From Adiantum capillus-veneris (lineage: Eukaryota; Streptophyta; Polypodiopsida; Polypodiales; Pteridaceae), in NCBI GenBank assembly GCA_014529385.2, contig CM043955.1, positions 139,553,108-139,617,107 on the forward strand: a stretch of DNA of 64,000 nt. The letters are read 5' to 3'. Made by a program: the position numbers and the translations under genes. The notes under the pieces are model-generated. The model worked only from the letters and a program-made list of their open reading frames with translations, was not told the DNA's origin and made no database searches. This document shows positions 44,466 through 57,290 of the stretch, in pieces (position 1 is the first letter of the stretch; every line of letters starts with the position of its first letter).

Positions 44466-45280
44466 GAGATGACCACCACACATGGATTAGCCATACTTGA
44501 TGGCTTACATCGATTTCTTGGAGCAGCCGGTTTCACATGCTTTCCACACATACACTGGGCCAATACAGTGGACTATGTCAGACATCAGGATGTAGGTCAC
44601 ATGCATGATACCCGTTATACATTTACACCAAAGACTGACTCGGTTTATACAGAGGAGATCTATAGCCGTCTCTGCGCATCTAGTCCTAGTCTCTCAGTGG
44701 AAGAGTGTACCACTTTACTGACTGAGACATACCATGGTGCAACATCAGAGGCATATCCACACACTCAGCCAGGTCAGAGACGAGATTCTGGGAGCATGCC
44801 CCAAAATAGTTGGTATGATGAGGAGTGCAGACAGATGAGAGCCCAGCTCCAGAGAGATCTTTTTTTAGGAGTCATCACCTACAGACAATCTCGAATTGCT
44901 TCCCGACGCCTTGTGCGACGGAAGAAACGAGCTTACTTGGCCCAGATGGAGCGAGACTTGTATCAGTTGTTCTTGAGTAGACACTCAAGAGAGGCATGGC
45001 AATTCTTTCATGAGCGCTCCCCTCCCCCAGTGATTACTTCTCCTGATGTGTGGGGCCAGTATGCGACATCGTTATATACAGTTCCCTGACAAGACTCCCT
45101 TCCATATCCTACAGAGCCATGCCCACCTACTAGCACCTTCTTTACCACTAAGATGGTACAGAGAGCCATTGATAGGATGAGAACCAGCAGGGCATATGAT
45201 CATGATGGTCTAGTAGCATAGCACTTTATACACGCTAGAGATACGCCGGTAGAGGTTCTTGCAGTGTTGTTCAATCGTAT
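44466..45280 (+). pseudogene. LINE B1: endonuclease end and linker
   Basis: A 206-residue open stretch (44469-45089) begins with HGLAILDGLHRFLGAAG and contains TCFPHIHWANTVDYV (endonuclease). Copy B2 next has about 90 more bases, including VGVAVDHALLTL, that are deleted here. The linker to RT follows: LSVEECTTLLTETYHGA, QNSWYDEECRQMRAQL, RQSRIASRRLVRRKKRAYL (strongly basic), AWQFFHERSPPP and VWGQYATSLY. After the stop at 45089 a shifted frame continues to 45280, where a solo LTR interrupts the FNR codons. Confidence 0.75.
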
Positions 45281-46001
45281 TGTTGCTAATTGGACTATTT
45301 TCTTATTTTTAAAGATTAATCTCTTTTTTAGGATATTTTATTATGTGCACTAAGAACTGTTAAAAGATTGTAGCTACAGCAACTGCCATCAAGAACGGAT
45401 AACTCTGATGTGTCATTTGATGGGTGACGGTAAACATCGCGAAGGAGTTTCCGTAAGTTCGGTGGAAAGGGCCGGGGTACGAGTGCCCCTGATGCATCAC
45501 ATGATGGGTGACGGGTGCATCAGTAAGGGGACGTCCCGTAGGCTAAGGAGGAAATCCGAACAGAGTAAGAAAATACGCGTAAGAACGCAAGCACAAGAAT
45601 AAAGATGGGTTCAATGAAGCTTTTTACGAAAAGCAGGAACAGTCGCGGGAGGACAGATGTTTTCCCGCGAGGAGTCTGTGTCTGCATTGCATTTGTGTCA
45701 TGTCCTGCACCCGGGGACGCCTGGAATGTGTTTATGTAGCATTGTTTTCATTAACTAAGTGAGTTTTTAAAGTTTGAACAGGTTCACACTTTATTTTATT
45801 AAAGTGGCCGATCACTTTTAAGTGACCAGGCCTTTATTAATAAAATAAAGCAAGTCTCTCAAAAAAAGACCAACGCTAAAAAGCTATGCAGGGGGGGGGG
45901 GGGGGGGGGGGGGGCTGAATTTGCGATCTCTCTCTCTCTCCTCTCTCTAGGAGCGCCAGGCTCTGCTTTTTGGGCTCCTATTCCCGTCGGGTGCCAGGGC
46001 C

Positions 46002-46009
46002 TATAAAAG
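46002..46009 (+). promoter_or_regulatory. TATA box in solo LTR
   Basis: TATAAAAG in the GC-rich context gggcctataaaaggac, the best core promoter motif in the window. It would start LTR transcription near 46035, reading towards the RT remnant of LINE B1. Confidence 0.55.
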
Positions 46010-46224
46010 GACAGCCAACGTTTCAGTTTCATAGAGCCGGAAGCAGCAAAAAAACACTAGCGCTGGGATTCTAGAGTAGAGGCTGGCGACGGAACTTGCA
46101 AGTGTTCGCGTGACGACTGAATACGGAGGTCGATTCTCCGAGCAAGGAGCGACAGGTATAAAGTGTTGATACGCCTTGAGAATTGTTGCTTTGTGTGGTT
46201 TGTTTTGCAGGAATCTCCCGTCTT

Positions 46225-46355
46225 ACGGGAAGGCCCTTCACGGGAAGTACGGCTTTACGCCTAAGTCCCTTACGAGAAAGTACGGCTTCGCACCTAAGTC
46301 CCTTACGGGAAGGAACGGCCTTGTGCCCAAGCCCTTTACGGGAAAGCACGACCTT
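46225..46355 (+). repeat. 33-bp tandem repeat in solo LTR
   Basis: About four degenerate units with the core cttacgggaag...acggc...gcctaagtcc. Unit lengths are near 33 bp with shifts. Such arrays are common in R/U5 of plant LTRs and have no known function. Confidence 0.7.
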
Positions 46356-46569
46356 CGGGTCTAAGATTACAAAACGGAGGGGTTTCCTCGGGTTCTCGTG
46401 CTTGTATAAGAATTCTCCCTGAATAAAAGAATACTCTTAACGGGGGGGGGGGGACCAGCCCATCTTCTGGTCCCCAATACTGTGTCGATCTTCTCCCTTC
46501 TCTCAGGTTTGCAAAGTATTATAATTTTCAGATTTTCTAAGTGCTCGTGTACGCTCCCATTTTGTGACA

Positions 46570-48521
<1,952 letters not shown>

Positions 48522-48867
48522 CGTCGACCGGTTGCCTAAACCCTAGCTTCACTGTCAAGCCTTCCCCGTGGGCGAGAGGCTGCCATCTGGGGAGGCGTTA
48601 GCCTCAGCACAAGCCTCCTCCCTAAATCAAACCTGCGCGGCGCTCACTCTCGACCTGCGTGCAGCTCTTGCAACGACTTGCGTCGATCTGATAAGGTCGC
48701 TCGATCTGTTATGGTGCAAAGCGGCTATGGTCGCTCAATTAAGTTTTGAAGCTACGTTGGGCCCAAGGGATCGCTCCCACAAAGTATTTCTGCAGACCTA
48801 CGGCATTCCTCCTAAACCTCACAACCCTAAGTCATAAACTAAAGGTGCTTTCTCACCCTTGCGACAA

Positions 48868-49580
48868 GATGTCTTCCACACCAATCTCTCGCACCTGCAA
48901 GTCCTTTCTTGCTGTGGCAGTTGTGCCAAAGAAGGATCCTATCACTCGTCAAGATGCGAGGATAACAGCCTTAGAGGGTCAGATTGAAGATCTCATCGAG
49001 GATGCTCAACTTAAGCAACGCCTACGCTAGCTTGAGGATAATAGGGAAGTAGACAACAAAGCTCTACTTGCAAAAGCACATGATGCCGAAGTCTCTCTCA
49101 TCGAGACTGTCAAGGCAGCCCGACAAGAAGTCCACGAGGAAACACATAAAAAGATCGACGTCAAAATTCAAGCAGCATTACAAGAGAACCGGCTACAAGA
49201 ATCTCTTAGCCTTAAGGTTAGGATTGGGGGACTCCATGCGCCATGGTGCACACATGAGGATACTCTTGAAGAAGCAATCTCTAAGCTCAATGATATTCTT
49301 CAACCAGTAAATATCAAGTCGGAAACCGTCTCTTGGATCAATGACACACATAGAAATGTACCAACCAAGCATTGTATTCTCACTCTCAAGGACAAAGAAG
49401 AGCGGTGGAAGCTATTACACCAGTCTCGTCTCCTCAAAGGAAAGCAACTTTGGATTGCCCAAGAATTGACCCCAAATCAACTCAAGATCAAAGCGAGTGA
49501 GCTCAAGAAGATGCACGAAGCTCGCAAACAAGGTAAGTGGACAGTCTATCCAGGTGGTAAAGCCGTCATTCAAGAGTTCC
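48868..49580 (+). pseudogene. L1 ORF1p-like protein of H1 (one stop, split by E2)
   Basis: ATG at 48869 starts MSSTPISRTCKSFLAV. One TAG at 49028 interrupts an otherwise open frame of about 245 codons, which would continue at 53844 after E2 as TLEP and then stop. Parts in order: a coiled coil (DARITALEGQIEDLIEDAQL, LIETVKAARQEVHEETHKK), an RRM-like part (LSLKVRIGGL, DTLEEAISKLNDIL, KHCILTLKDKEERWKLL) and a C-terminal domain (GKQLWIAQELTPNQLKIKAS, ARKQGKWTVYPGGKAVIQEF). This is the full L1 ORF1p design, an RNA chaperone that trimerises through its coiled coil. Confidence 0.75.
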
Positions 49581-50737
49581 TGTAAGGTGCAGCGGAATGA
49601 ATGTTGAACTTTGCTCAAGATGAGTGCTCCGAACTGTGCTCAAGGTTCCTTTTATTTACGGAAGGGAGAGCCTTCTGTTTCTTTAGTGAGAGAGTGCAAT
49701 GGACACAAACAAAGTGAATGGACACTGTGAATGGAAGTGCATGAGATTGAGAGATACAGAGAGAAGAGAATACGACACCAAGGAGTTGTAAAACCCTCCT
49801 CCGAAGGCCCCACTCTCGATGGCGAGAGTGGTCTACTATTGATTGCACAATCTGGTACAATGGCTGAATGCAAATCTAAGGGGCTATGTCGATATCGACG
49901 GAGTGGATGACGAGGACGATGCTAAGGCTGAAAACTGCGTACTTCGACTCTGACTATGGCTGAATTCTGCTACGCCAAACCGCCGTTGTAGTGCTGTCCA
50001 AAAACGCTAGGTATGCTGAAATCTGCAGCTGCAAAACGCCACCTACTAGTCCTTTAAACGCTGCTGAAAACTGATGTGGTGCTGCTGTCCAAGGATGCTA
50101 TAAGGGCTGCAATCTGTTGCTTTCAAACGCTGAAATCGGTGGCCCCAAAAACGCTGACTTAGGTGGCTGAAAAACGCTGTGTTGAGGCTGGAAACGCTGC
50201 ACTGGTTGGCTGAAAACGCTGGCAGGCTGAGGCTATGGCAATGAGGCAAAATGCTGAAAACGCCAGGGGAAGTGTTGTGTCCATCGCTGGTCTTGCTGGG
50301 GGGAATCGCCACCAAGGGGGGGGGGGAGTCTTGCTTGAGAGACAGAGGGGGAGCCTACTGCCCTTGGCCTGTGTTCTCCTTGCTCTTCTGCCAAATAGTG
50401 CTAGCCTAGGTTTGCTTATATATTATCTTACCCAAATTGCCCTACTCAGTTCCCAACAAAAGTCACTTAATAAATAAGTGAAAAATGTCAAAAATAGGGA
50501 AAATGGGTTTAATGCACTGGAAAATTCCCCTGATGGATTCTGATGGGAATGCTTATGATCATGCTGTGTGCAACTGGAGGATTTGCATCTACTCTAAGTG
50601 ACTGGTCATGCACGGTCTGCGAACAGACTCACAAAAGTGCCAGATCACTTCCTATTCTAGACTAACTTGACTGAACTGAACCCTGGTCATGCTGTAGCTT
50701 GTCCACATACACATAGGGTTAGATGTGTCACGAGGCA
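49581..50737 (-). repeat. E2 3' LTR
   Basis: 1157-bp LTR. 49980-50260 is crowded with variants of GCTGAAAACGCT (plus-strand reading). Few differences from 52688-53838, mostly single bases and a G-run length change. Confidence 0.93.
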
Positions 50738-50749
50738 TCCCCTCCTTTT
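50738..50749 (-). other. E2 polypurine tract
   Basis: AAAAGGAGGGGA on the minus strand directly before the 3' LTR, identical to the E1 tract. Confidence 0.85.
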
Positions 50750-51006
50750 CAAAGTGAGGTACTAGTACCGAATTGTATAGCGTCGAGGGAGATTGCCAAC
50801 AACATCCGGAATCTTGGAAAGGACTCTTCGTCGGCCCACTCTGAGGTGTGGGTCGTGCGATACTTGAACTTCATAAAGGTCTGCAATGCTTGCTCCTTTG
50901 GGCCGCACCGAAAGCGACACAAAGTCTTTTGAGTCTCCTTCAATGCTTCAACTTTGTCTATGGATGTAGCTCCATCTTCTTCAAGAATCTCCGAGGCTGA
51001 AAACTC

Positions 51007-51790
51007 CTAAAACCCCTTCCAACACAAAAACATGAACATACCCATTCCATGTAAAGTGACTGGAAAAAATATCGTCTTCCTCAAAGACTGTGCATGCAAT
51101 GTAGATGAACAAATAGACGGAGTGCCAAATCGTTCACCACACACACACAAACAATGAGATCTAATCTTGTCTTTCTGATCTAAATCAATCAATTGTGGCA
51201 AATCGCAACGGAAATGCCCATGCTTGGTGCTCATACTTTCTTGTGCTCTTTCTACGACTATGTCGTGCCAAGGAAGAGACATGAAATGTGACTTCCTTGA
51301 ATGCATACTTTTCAGCTTTTCATGAGAAATCCGCATACATCCGTGCTCATTCATGAGTGAAACATGCTCAACGTACAATATGGCATGCCTATGAAAAAGG
51401 ATCACATAAAGACGATGACTAAAATACAGGAAACGATCACGAATAAAACACTCGAACAATGCGTGTTGACTAATCATTCGATCGGTTCTTCCTGAGGGGG
51501 TTCTTTCTGAGGGAGTTCTTCCTGAGGGGGTTCTTTGGACCTAGGCTCAAGAGCCAAGATCGGTTCTTCGGGATTGATTGAATCTGCAATGAGGTGAGCT
51601 TCACTAGAAAAAGTATCAACTAACACATCATCCTTGTGAACAATCACATCATCTTCATGCAAATCATCATGCGTGTGAGAAATCACATCTTGATCATCAT
51701 GCAAATCAGCATGCTTGTCATTGTCATGCAATTCTTCATGCTTGTCATTATCATTCAAACCATCATGCTTATCATCATGCAAATCCTGTG
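51007..51790 (-). CDS. E2 ORFb, conserved protein of unknown function (broken)
   Basis: Two open stretches. 51782-51474 gives the His/Asp-rich start (HDDKHDGLNDNDKHEEL, DDQDVISHTHDDLHED) and EPRSKEP repeats. 51477-51007 gives HALFECFIRDRFLYF, EHVSLMNEHGCMRI, LPWHDIVVERAQESMSTKHG, CGERFGTPSICSSTLHAQS and FPVTLHGMGMFMFLCWK. Compared with E1 most differences are conservative. A frameshift near the EP repeats joins the pieces. The sequence to 50760 continues the ORF in other frames, including KETQKTLCRFRCGPK, like the E1 C terminus. Confidence 0.6.
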
Positions 51791-51792
51791 TG

Positions 51793-52240
51793 TCATGCTT
51801 TGGAGGAGAAGAAACTGAGAGTCTCCTTTTCCCGAATCTCTTGCATCTGTGCCTGCACTTGAGAAAAGAGTCGCAACATCTCTTTCATGTGTCGGTCGTT
51901 CATTGCTTTTCTTGCTTTGGTCTCTCGATCAAATTTTGCTTTTCTTTCTTCGGCTTCCAAGCGCGCTTGCTCGTGCTCATGCTCTATGGCTGCCATTCTT
52001 TCTTTGTGTTCTACCTTTCTTTCTGCTTTTCATGCTTCGCGTTCTAACTTCATGTCCATCACCATCTTGTCGAAAGCCTCCATAGGAGTTAGTGCAATCA
52101 TTGTCGTAGATGGGGAAGGGTCGGAAAAACCTCCTGGTGAGGAAAATTCTTTTTCGCCACTCCCATGCTCACCACCTCCATGCGAAGTATCCATTCCGCT
52201 TCGGGTGATGACCATACACTGTGATCTTTGGTTCTTAAGT
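51793..52240 (-). CDS. E2 ORFa, charged coiled-coil protein
   Basis: Starts MVITRSGMDTSHGGGEHG at 52215, then IALTPMEAFDKMVMDMKLE. A stop at 52030 follows EREA, and the frame reopens as MAAIEHEHEQARLEAEERKA and RLFSQVQAQMQEIREKETL, ending at 51793. It shares start, IALTPME and RLFSQVQAQM with E1, while the repetitive helix between differs, as expected for a structural coiled coil. Confidence 0.6.
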
Positions 52241-52674
52241 TCACGAGGAACTTGGGTTCTTGTGGGTCTTGGGTTCTTGGGTTCTTGGGGATCTTGAGTT
52301 CTTGGGGTTCTTGAGGGTCTTGAGGTTCTTGAAGTTCTTTCGCTTGCAATCTGTGTTAGAGAAGGATCTTCTCTTCACCCGAGTTCGACTCTTTTCCGCG
52401 GGCGCACCCCTTGGCGGCCTTGCGCTCACACCAAGGTTGCTTTTTCCCACCTCACGTCGATTGGCCGGCCGCTAAGTGCACGGTCCGCTCTCAATGAGTG
52501 AAAAGAGGCACAAGGGGAGTAAGCCCTTCTTTCTTGGGTTTCCTGTCACTCTTAAAAAACACAATTAGGAATCGACACGCCCAAGTGAACTTGAGTTCGT
52601 GCGACCTCAACAAGCAAAAAAAAAATTTGTGGTTCTTGTGGTTCTTTCCTTGAGTGATACAGAACACTGCCAAA

Positions 52675-52686
52675 GCTCCGATACCA
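52675..52686 (-). other. E2 primer binding site
   Basis: TGGTATCGGAGC on the minus strand, one base from the end of the 5' LTR; one mismatch to the initiator Met tRNA PBS seen in E1. Confidence 0.85.
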
Positions 52687-52687
52687 A

Positions 52688-53838
52688 TGTAAGGTGCAGC
52701 GGAATGAATGTTGAACTTTGCTCAAGATGAGTGCTCCGAACTGTGCTCAAGGTTCCTTTTACTTACGGAAGGAAGAGCCTTCCGTTTCTTTAGTGAGAGA
52801 GTGCAATGGACACAAACAAAGTGAATGGACACTGTGAATGGAAGTGCATGAGACTGAGAGATAGAGAGAGAAGAGAATACGACACCAAGGACTTGTAAAA
52901 CCATCCTCCGAAGGCCCTACTCTCGATGGCGAGAGTGGCCTACTATTGATTGCACAATCTAGTACAATGGCTGAATGCAAATCTAAGGGGCTATGTCGAT
53001 ATCGACGGAGTGGATGACGAGGACGATGCTAAGGCTGAAAACTGCGTACGTCGACTCTGACTATGGCTGAATTCTGCTGTGTCAAACCGCCGTTGTGGTG
53101 CTGTCCAAAAACGCTAGGTATGCTGAAATCTGCAGCTGCAAAACACCACCTGCAGGTCGTTTAAACGCTGCTGAAAACTGATGTGGTGCTGCTGTCCAAG
53201 GATGCTATAAGGGCTGCAATCTATTGCTTTCAAACGCTGAAATCGGTGGCTCCAAAAACGCTGACTTAGGTGGCTGAAAAACGCTGTGTTGAGGCTGGAA
53301 ACGCTGCACTGGTTGGCTGAAAACGCTGGCAGGCTGAGGCTATGGCGATGAGGCAAAATGCTGAAAACGCCAGGGGAAGTGTTGTGTCCATCGCTGGTCT
53401 TGCTGGGGGGAATCGCCACCAGGGGGGGGGGAGTCTTGCTTGAGAGATAGAGGGGGAGCCTGCTGCCCTTGGCCTGTGTTCTCCTTGCTCTTCTGCCAAA
53501 TAGTGCTAGCCTAGGTTTGCTTATATATTATCTTACCCAAATTGCCCTACTCAGTTCCCAACAAAAGTCACTTAATAAATAAGTGAAAAATGTCAAAAAT
53601 AGGGAAAATGGGTTTAATGCACTGGAAAATTCCCCTGATGGATTCTGATGGGAATGCTTATGAACATGCTGTGTGCAACCGGAGGATATGAATCTACTCT
53701 AAGTGACTGGTCATGCACGGTCTGCGAACAGACTCACAAAAGTGCCAGATCACTTCCTATTCTAGACTAACTTGACTGAACTGAACCCTGGTCATGCTGT
53801 TGTCCACGTACACATAGGGTTAGATGTGTCACGTGACA
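52688..53838 (-). repeat. E2 5' LTR
   Basis: 1151-bp LTR beginning TGTCACGTGACACATC and ending CACCTTACA on the minus strand, paired with 49581-50737. Confidence 0.93.
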
Positions 53839-54025
53839 GTTCCGAACTCTCGAACCGGCTTCCCTCTCACCTGACCCCCCTTAGGTCTTTGTCCCTTTTC
53901 TTTTACATCACCCTTTTGATGGGCCCTCAACCCTTAACTGATATGTATCTCTGCTTTATTTGAAGGCATTTGTTGTAATGCTCTATTTTCAGTCCCATGG
54001 GTCATATCTGACCCCCGTGGACGAT

Positions 54026-54028
<3 letters not shown>

Positions 54029-54090
<62 letters not shown>
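54029..54090 (+). repeat. (CT)n microsatellite, about 30 units
   Basis: Right junction of H1 with LINE B1, ending tttctctcc before B1 resumes. It may be the tail of H1. Confidence 0.93.
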
Positions 54091-54096
<6 letters not shown>

Positions 54097-54520
54097 CAGC
54101 CTCAGAGGCAGATCACAGATTTCTTCGGATTGAGAGAAGCAGGAGTGGAAGGAGAAGCAAGAGGCCAGCAGCCAGCACAAAGGAGTACCCACATTCATAC
54201 CAAAGGCACCCTCATTGACAAGGCGATTGAGCTTAGGAAATCGAGCGACCACGACCGAGATGCAGAAGCACACTTCACCAGAGGAGACTACAACAAAGGA
54301 TTAGAAGCATTATAGCCAGACACCCAGAATGCTCCTAAGAAGTTTATTTAATAATTTGTATTTAGTTTTTCACATTTATTTTCACACTTTCACACTTTTC
54401 ACACTTAATACTTTAGTACTAAGGTACCCAGACATTGTAACAGATTCACCACTTTTGTATCAGATTGGTCTCATAGGTCATTCTGGCCTTTTGAAGACAT
54501 TAATATAACATTTCATTTTC
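54091..54520 (+). pseudogene. LINE B1 ORF2 C terminus and 3' UTR
   Basis: Reads QRQITDFFGLREAGVEGEAR, matching the QSQLTDFF region of B3, then a divergent tail ending at 54313. The 3' UTR (54314-54520) carries the hairpin AGGTCATTCTGGCCT (54476-54490), equivalent to AGGCCGATTTCGGCCT in B3, and ends in CT repeats. Confidence 0.72.
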
Positions 54521-54529
54521 TCTCTCTCT

Positions 54530-55318
54530 CTCTCTATGACTGGGGAGTACTCTCACCCTCTCCCAGACCTGCAAAATTCATGGAATAAAATTGGATACAT
54601 CCTCTCAGCCAAACTTGCTTCTTTTTGTAGCATCTCTCGTTGATGTCGTCCTCCTAGCAACGTGTGCAAGTCTAGGGTTACCGCAAGCAGCGCGCACAGG
54701 TCTCGGGTTACAACAGGCAGTGCGTGCAGGTCTGGGGAGTGAACAGCACGCAACAGGCAGGTAATCAAAAGCACACTGTTTCTGTACAGTGCAAAGCTAA
54801 GCAGCAGCAAAGTTGGTGCTGAACACGCGCAGGGAGGCGGTAGGTTCTGTCAAGCGCGTAGGCAAACAACAGCACACAGTTGTTGAACAGTGCACAAGTA
54901 AGAGCAGCAACGTGCAGGTGTTGTGCAACCAGACAATACCAGAGATGATGGACCAACCAAACAATATCGGAGATCCAGATGCATATCAAACCCCACCCAA
55001 AGTGAAGATTACATTTAGGTGGAAAAGTCGGGACAACACATTGTCGCCCGGTTCTCTCAGAGCAGGGAAGTATCCAGGGTAAAGGATGACCTAGTATTTG
55101 AGAAGGTACAAGTGATGATTAAAACGGAGTTGAACCTTATAAGGGAAGACATTGAGAAAGAAATGTATGCAGCTATGGAGAATTATAGAAATGCGATCTA
55201 TGCATATATGAGGAAAGAAATGGACAAAGAGATGCTCGGTAAGCGTGATGATATGTACATGGTGTCACAAATTGATGACGTGGTAGTTCTGCCTGGACAC
55301 ACACACACACGGACAGAC
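54530..55318 (+). other. Unclassified region with charged coding-like frames
   Basis: Two plus-strand stretches, 54813-55082 (includes MMDQPNNIGDPDAYQTPPKV) and 55019-55324 (VKDDLVFEKVQVMIKTELNL, then EKEMYAAMENYRNAIYAYMR), overlap in different frames and would join by a frameshift into one acidic, helical protein. I do not recognise it; it may be a gag-like part of an LTR element. 54640-54730 has a short degenerate repeat built on gtgcaggtctggggtta. Confidence 0.35.
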
Positions 55319-57035
55319 TGCTGACGTGGCAGGCAGATTGTACGGACGTTGACATGGCATGCCGTACGGATCCCGTAAATCGCGATGAAAGGCTGACGAG
55401 GCGCAGCGTATGGATTTTTCGCTTTTTGCGTTGACATGCTGACGTGGCCTGCTATACAGATTTTCCACTTTTTGCGTTGGTTGTTTTTACTGATAGATTT
55501 TGAGCCAGTTGCTTTTGGGGGCAATTGTTTTTAAGTTTCACTGCTTTTGGGGGATCTACTTTTAGCATTCCTTTGTAAGAATAAAAAGGGCACAAGGGCC
55601 TCACTTCTCATAGCATCTATATGCAGAGTCTGAGAGTTGAGGACCCGCAAGAGTTGTACTTTGCTCAAAGATTAATACAAAAAGAAATACCGGAAGGGGT
55701 GCCAATCTTTGCGGCCAATCTCTCTTGGCACGGAACTACGCCAGACCGTGTTGACTCAATATTTTGTAAGTGTTTTACGTGAATCTCTCTTGTGTCACGA
55801 CAGAACCTAAACTTGGGGTGTCCAAGTTTGTTACAGTGGTATTAGAGCACGGCCGATTTCTCTTATGCCAGGAAACCCAATCCTTCTTCTCGCGGCACCT
55901 ATGGATTCCGAAAAGAATTAGACAACTCCATCTCCCACCCCTGAAGCGCGAGGCAGTACGAGAAATTCAAGCGAATTAGCAGAGAATGAGTACGGGCCAC
56001 CTCAGCCCTCGCAGTATGAACTCATGGAGATGCAACGTCGATAGCCGGTTGACAAGTGCGCAAAGCAAATGTTTCGGTTTGCCAAGGATCCCCAATATGT
56101 AAAATCGATGGGTGAAGTGCATACCCAATGGCAAAAAGCCATTGAAACACCAATCAAACCGGCAATCAAGAAACCTCCTACTCCGAGGATGTTTACGGAA
56201 GAAGAACTTCATGATGTTGTCAAGACCCGAATCAATCAGCTTCTAGAATCTAGACACAAAGAAGCCATCGAAGAAACCATACTTGGGCCGTCAACAGCAC
56301 AAAAACAGAAGAAGCGTGCGCGTTTCGAAGGACTACCCAGTTCTTCTTCCTCTTCTTCTAACAGTTCTTCTAGCTCTTTCTCTTCCAACTCGAGCAAGGA
56401 GGACAGAAAGTACAAGAAGCGAAGCAAGAAACAAAGTTTTGGAAAGAACAAGAAAAGACAAGAAGATCAGATTCCGACCAGTTTCTGATAGTTCTACGGA
56501 GCAGTCATCCTCTGACAGTTCGGACTCCAACGATCACATGTTTTACGCAAAGAAGAAACACTTTTACAGAGCCAACCAGTATGATTTCCTCGAAGACAAG
56601 AACAAAAAGACAAGGGAATTTAAAGAGGGTGGACAGTCAGTGAAATTTAAATCCTTTTCCGGATTCCGAGATGCTCCGAAGGCTTTGGCTTTCATTCAAC
56701 AGTTTGATATAGCCTTCTCCGGAGAACATTACTCAAAGCACTCCAAGATCAGTAGGGTAACATCATTTTTGAAGGGAAATGCACGAACATGGTGGTCCAC
56801 TCTTCTTCTAAGGAAAGAAGCCCCGACCAAGTGGTTGAAGTTCAAACGGCTCTTTATTTCTTCTTGGTTTACTCACGAGTACGAACGAGATGTGAGAACC
56901 GCTTGGAACCATCTTCGGATGACCAAGGGTGACACTTTGGACGCATATTGTAAAAGGTTTTGGGATTCTTTTCTATCGACCTCTTCGTTTAAGAATCCCA
57001 AACCGGGCACTGTTAGAGAGTCAATGAAGTAGCAT
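55319..57035 (+). mobile_element. E4: partial gypsy-like LTR element (5' LTR and gag)
   Basis: The sequence TGCTGACGTGG (55319) to GTTTGTTACA (55835) looks like a 5' LTR of about 517 bp, and tggtattagagca (55837) is a PBS close to the initiator Met type. A gag region follows to 57032. There is no pol and no 3' LTR, so the element is truncated or deleted at about 57035. The LTR start is approximate because no second copy is present. Confidence 0.6.
55890..57032 (+). pseudogene. gag-like polyprotein fragment of E4
   Basis: A 139-residue stretch (56069-56488, QYVKSMGEVHTQWQKAIETP, then a Ser-rich and Lys-rich part) and a 249-residue stretch (56283-57032) overlap in different frames, showing a frameshift near 56480. 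The second has KSFSGFRDAPKALAFIQQFD, FLKGNARTWWSTLL, WLKFKRLFISSWF, and a Y-C-K-R-F ending typical of the retrotransposon gag domain (capsid) of gypsy elements. It would form the virus-like particle. Confidence 0.72.
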
Positions 57036-57290
57036 CCAGGCTCCACAGCTCTTACCTGAAAGTAGACACGAAATGTAAACTTGAGCTTAGCCACCCATTT
57101 TCAGCTACGATATCAGCACGGTACTGCTACTTCAGCATCTATATCAGCGCCATACCTCTCCCATGATGTCACCACAGTCTAATTTCACTAGCCCTGCAAT
57201 TGGTTATCAGTTCAAGGTCAATAGTATGACAATTCCCATTCGAGGTGGGTTACTTATCTAGCATCCCATACCTGACTTCTCCTTACAAGC
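57036..57290. other. Unclassified sequence
   Basis: No ORF, repeat or TE motif that I can name; it links E4 to the LINE relic. Confidence 0.3.

Larger units (their letters stand above)
45281..46569 (+). repeat. Solo LTR with TATA box and internal tandem repeats
   Basis: 1289-bp solo LTR in LINE B1, starting TGTTGCTAATTGG and ending TTGTGACA. Flanks cgtat (45276-45280) and cgtac (46570-46574) differ by one base and match the empty site in B2 (tcaatcgtgccatg). Unequal recombination between two LTRs would have removed the interior. It contains a TATA box, a G run (45892-45914), CT repeats (45930-45950), about four copies of a 33-bp tandem repeat (46225-46355) and a second G run (46442-46453). 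Confidence 0.82.
49581..53838 (-). mobile_element. E2: non-autonomous LTR retrotransposon, same family as E1
   Basis: 4258 bp on the minus strand with target duplication gttcc at 49576-49580 and 53839-53843. LTRs: 5' LTR 53838-52688 and 3' LTR 50737-49581. The PBS reads tggtatcggagc (one change from E1) and the polypurine tract aaaaggagggga is identical to E1. The interior carries the same two ORFs as E1 and no enzymes. The two LTRs are nearly identical, so E2 is clearly younger than E1. Confidence 0.94.

Noticed and set aside
45408-45602. 64-residue frame with CHLMGDGKH and HHMMGDG
   Set aside because: Lies within the solo LTR and reflects a short internal duplication (gatgggtgacgg), not a gene.
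45892-45914. Long G run as a possible assembly gap filler
   Set aside because: The LTR is continuous on both sides and similar runs occur elsewhere; length may be inexact but the sequence is real.
48532-48545. Telomere-like cctaaaccctag
   Set aside because: A single unit, not a tandem array; it lies in the leader of H1.
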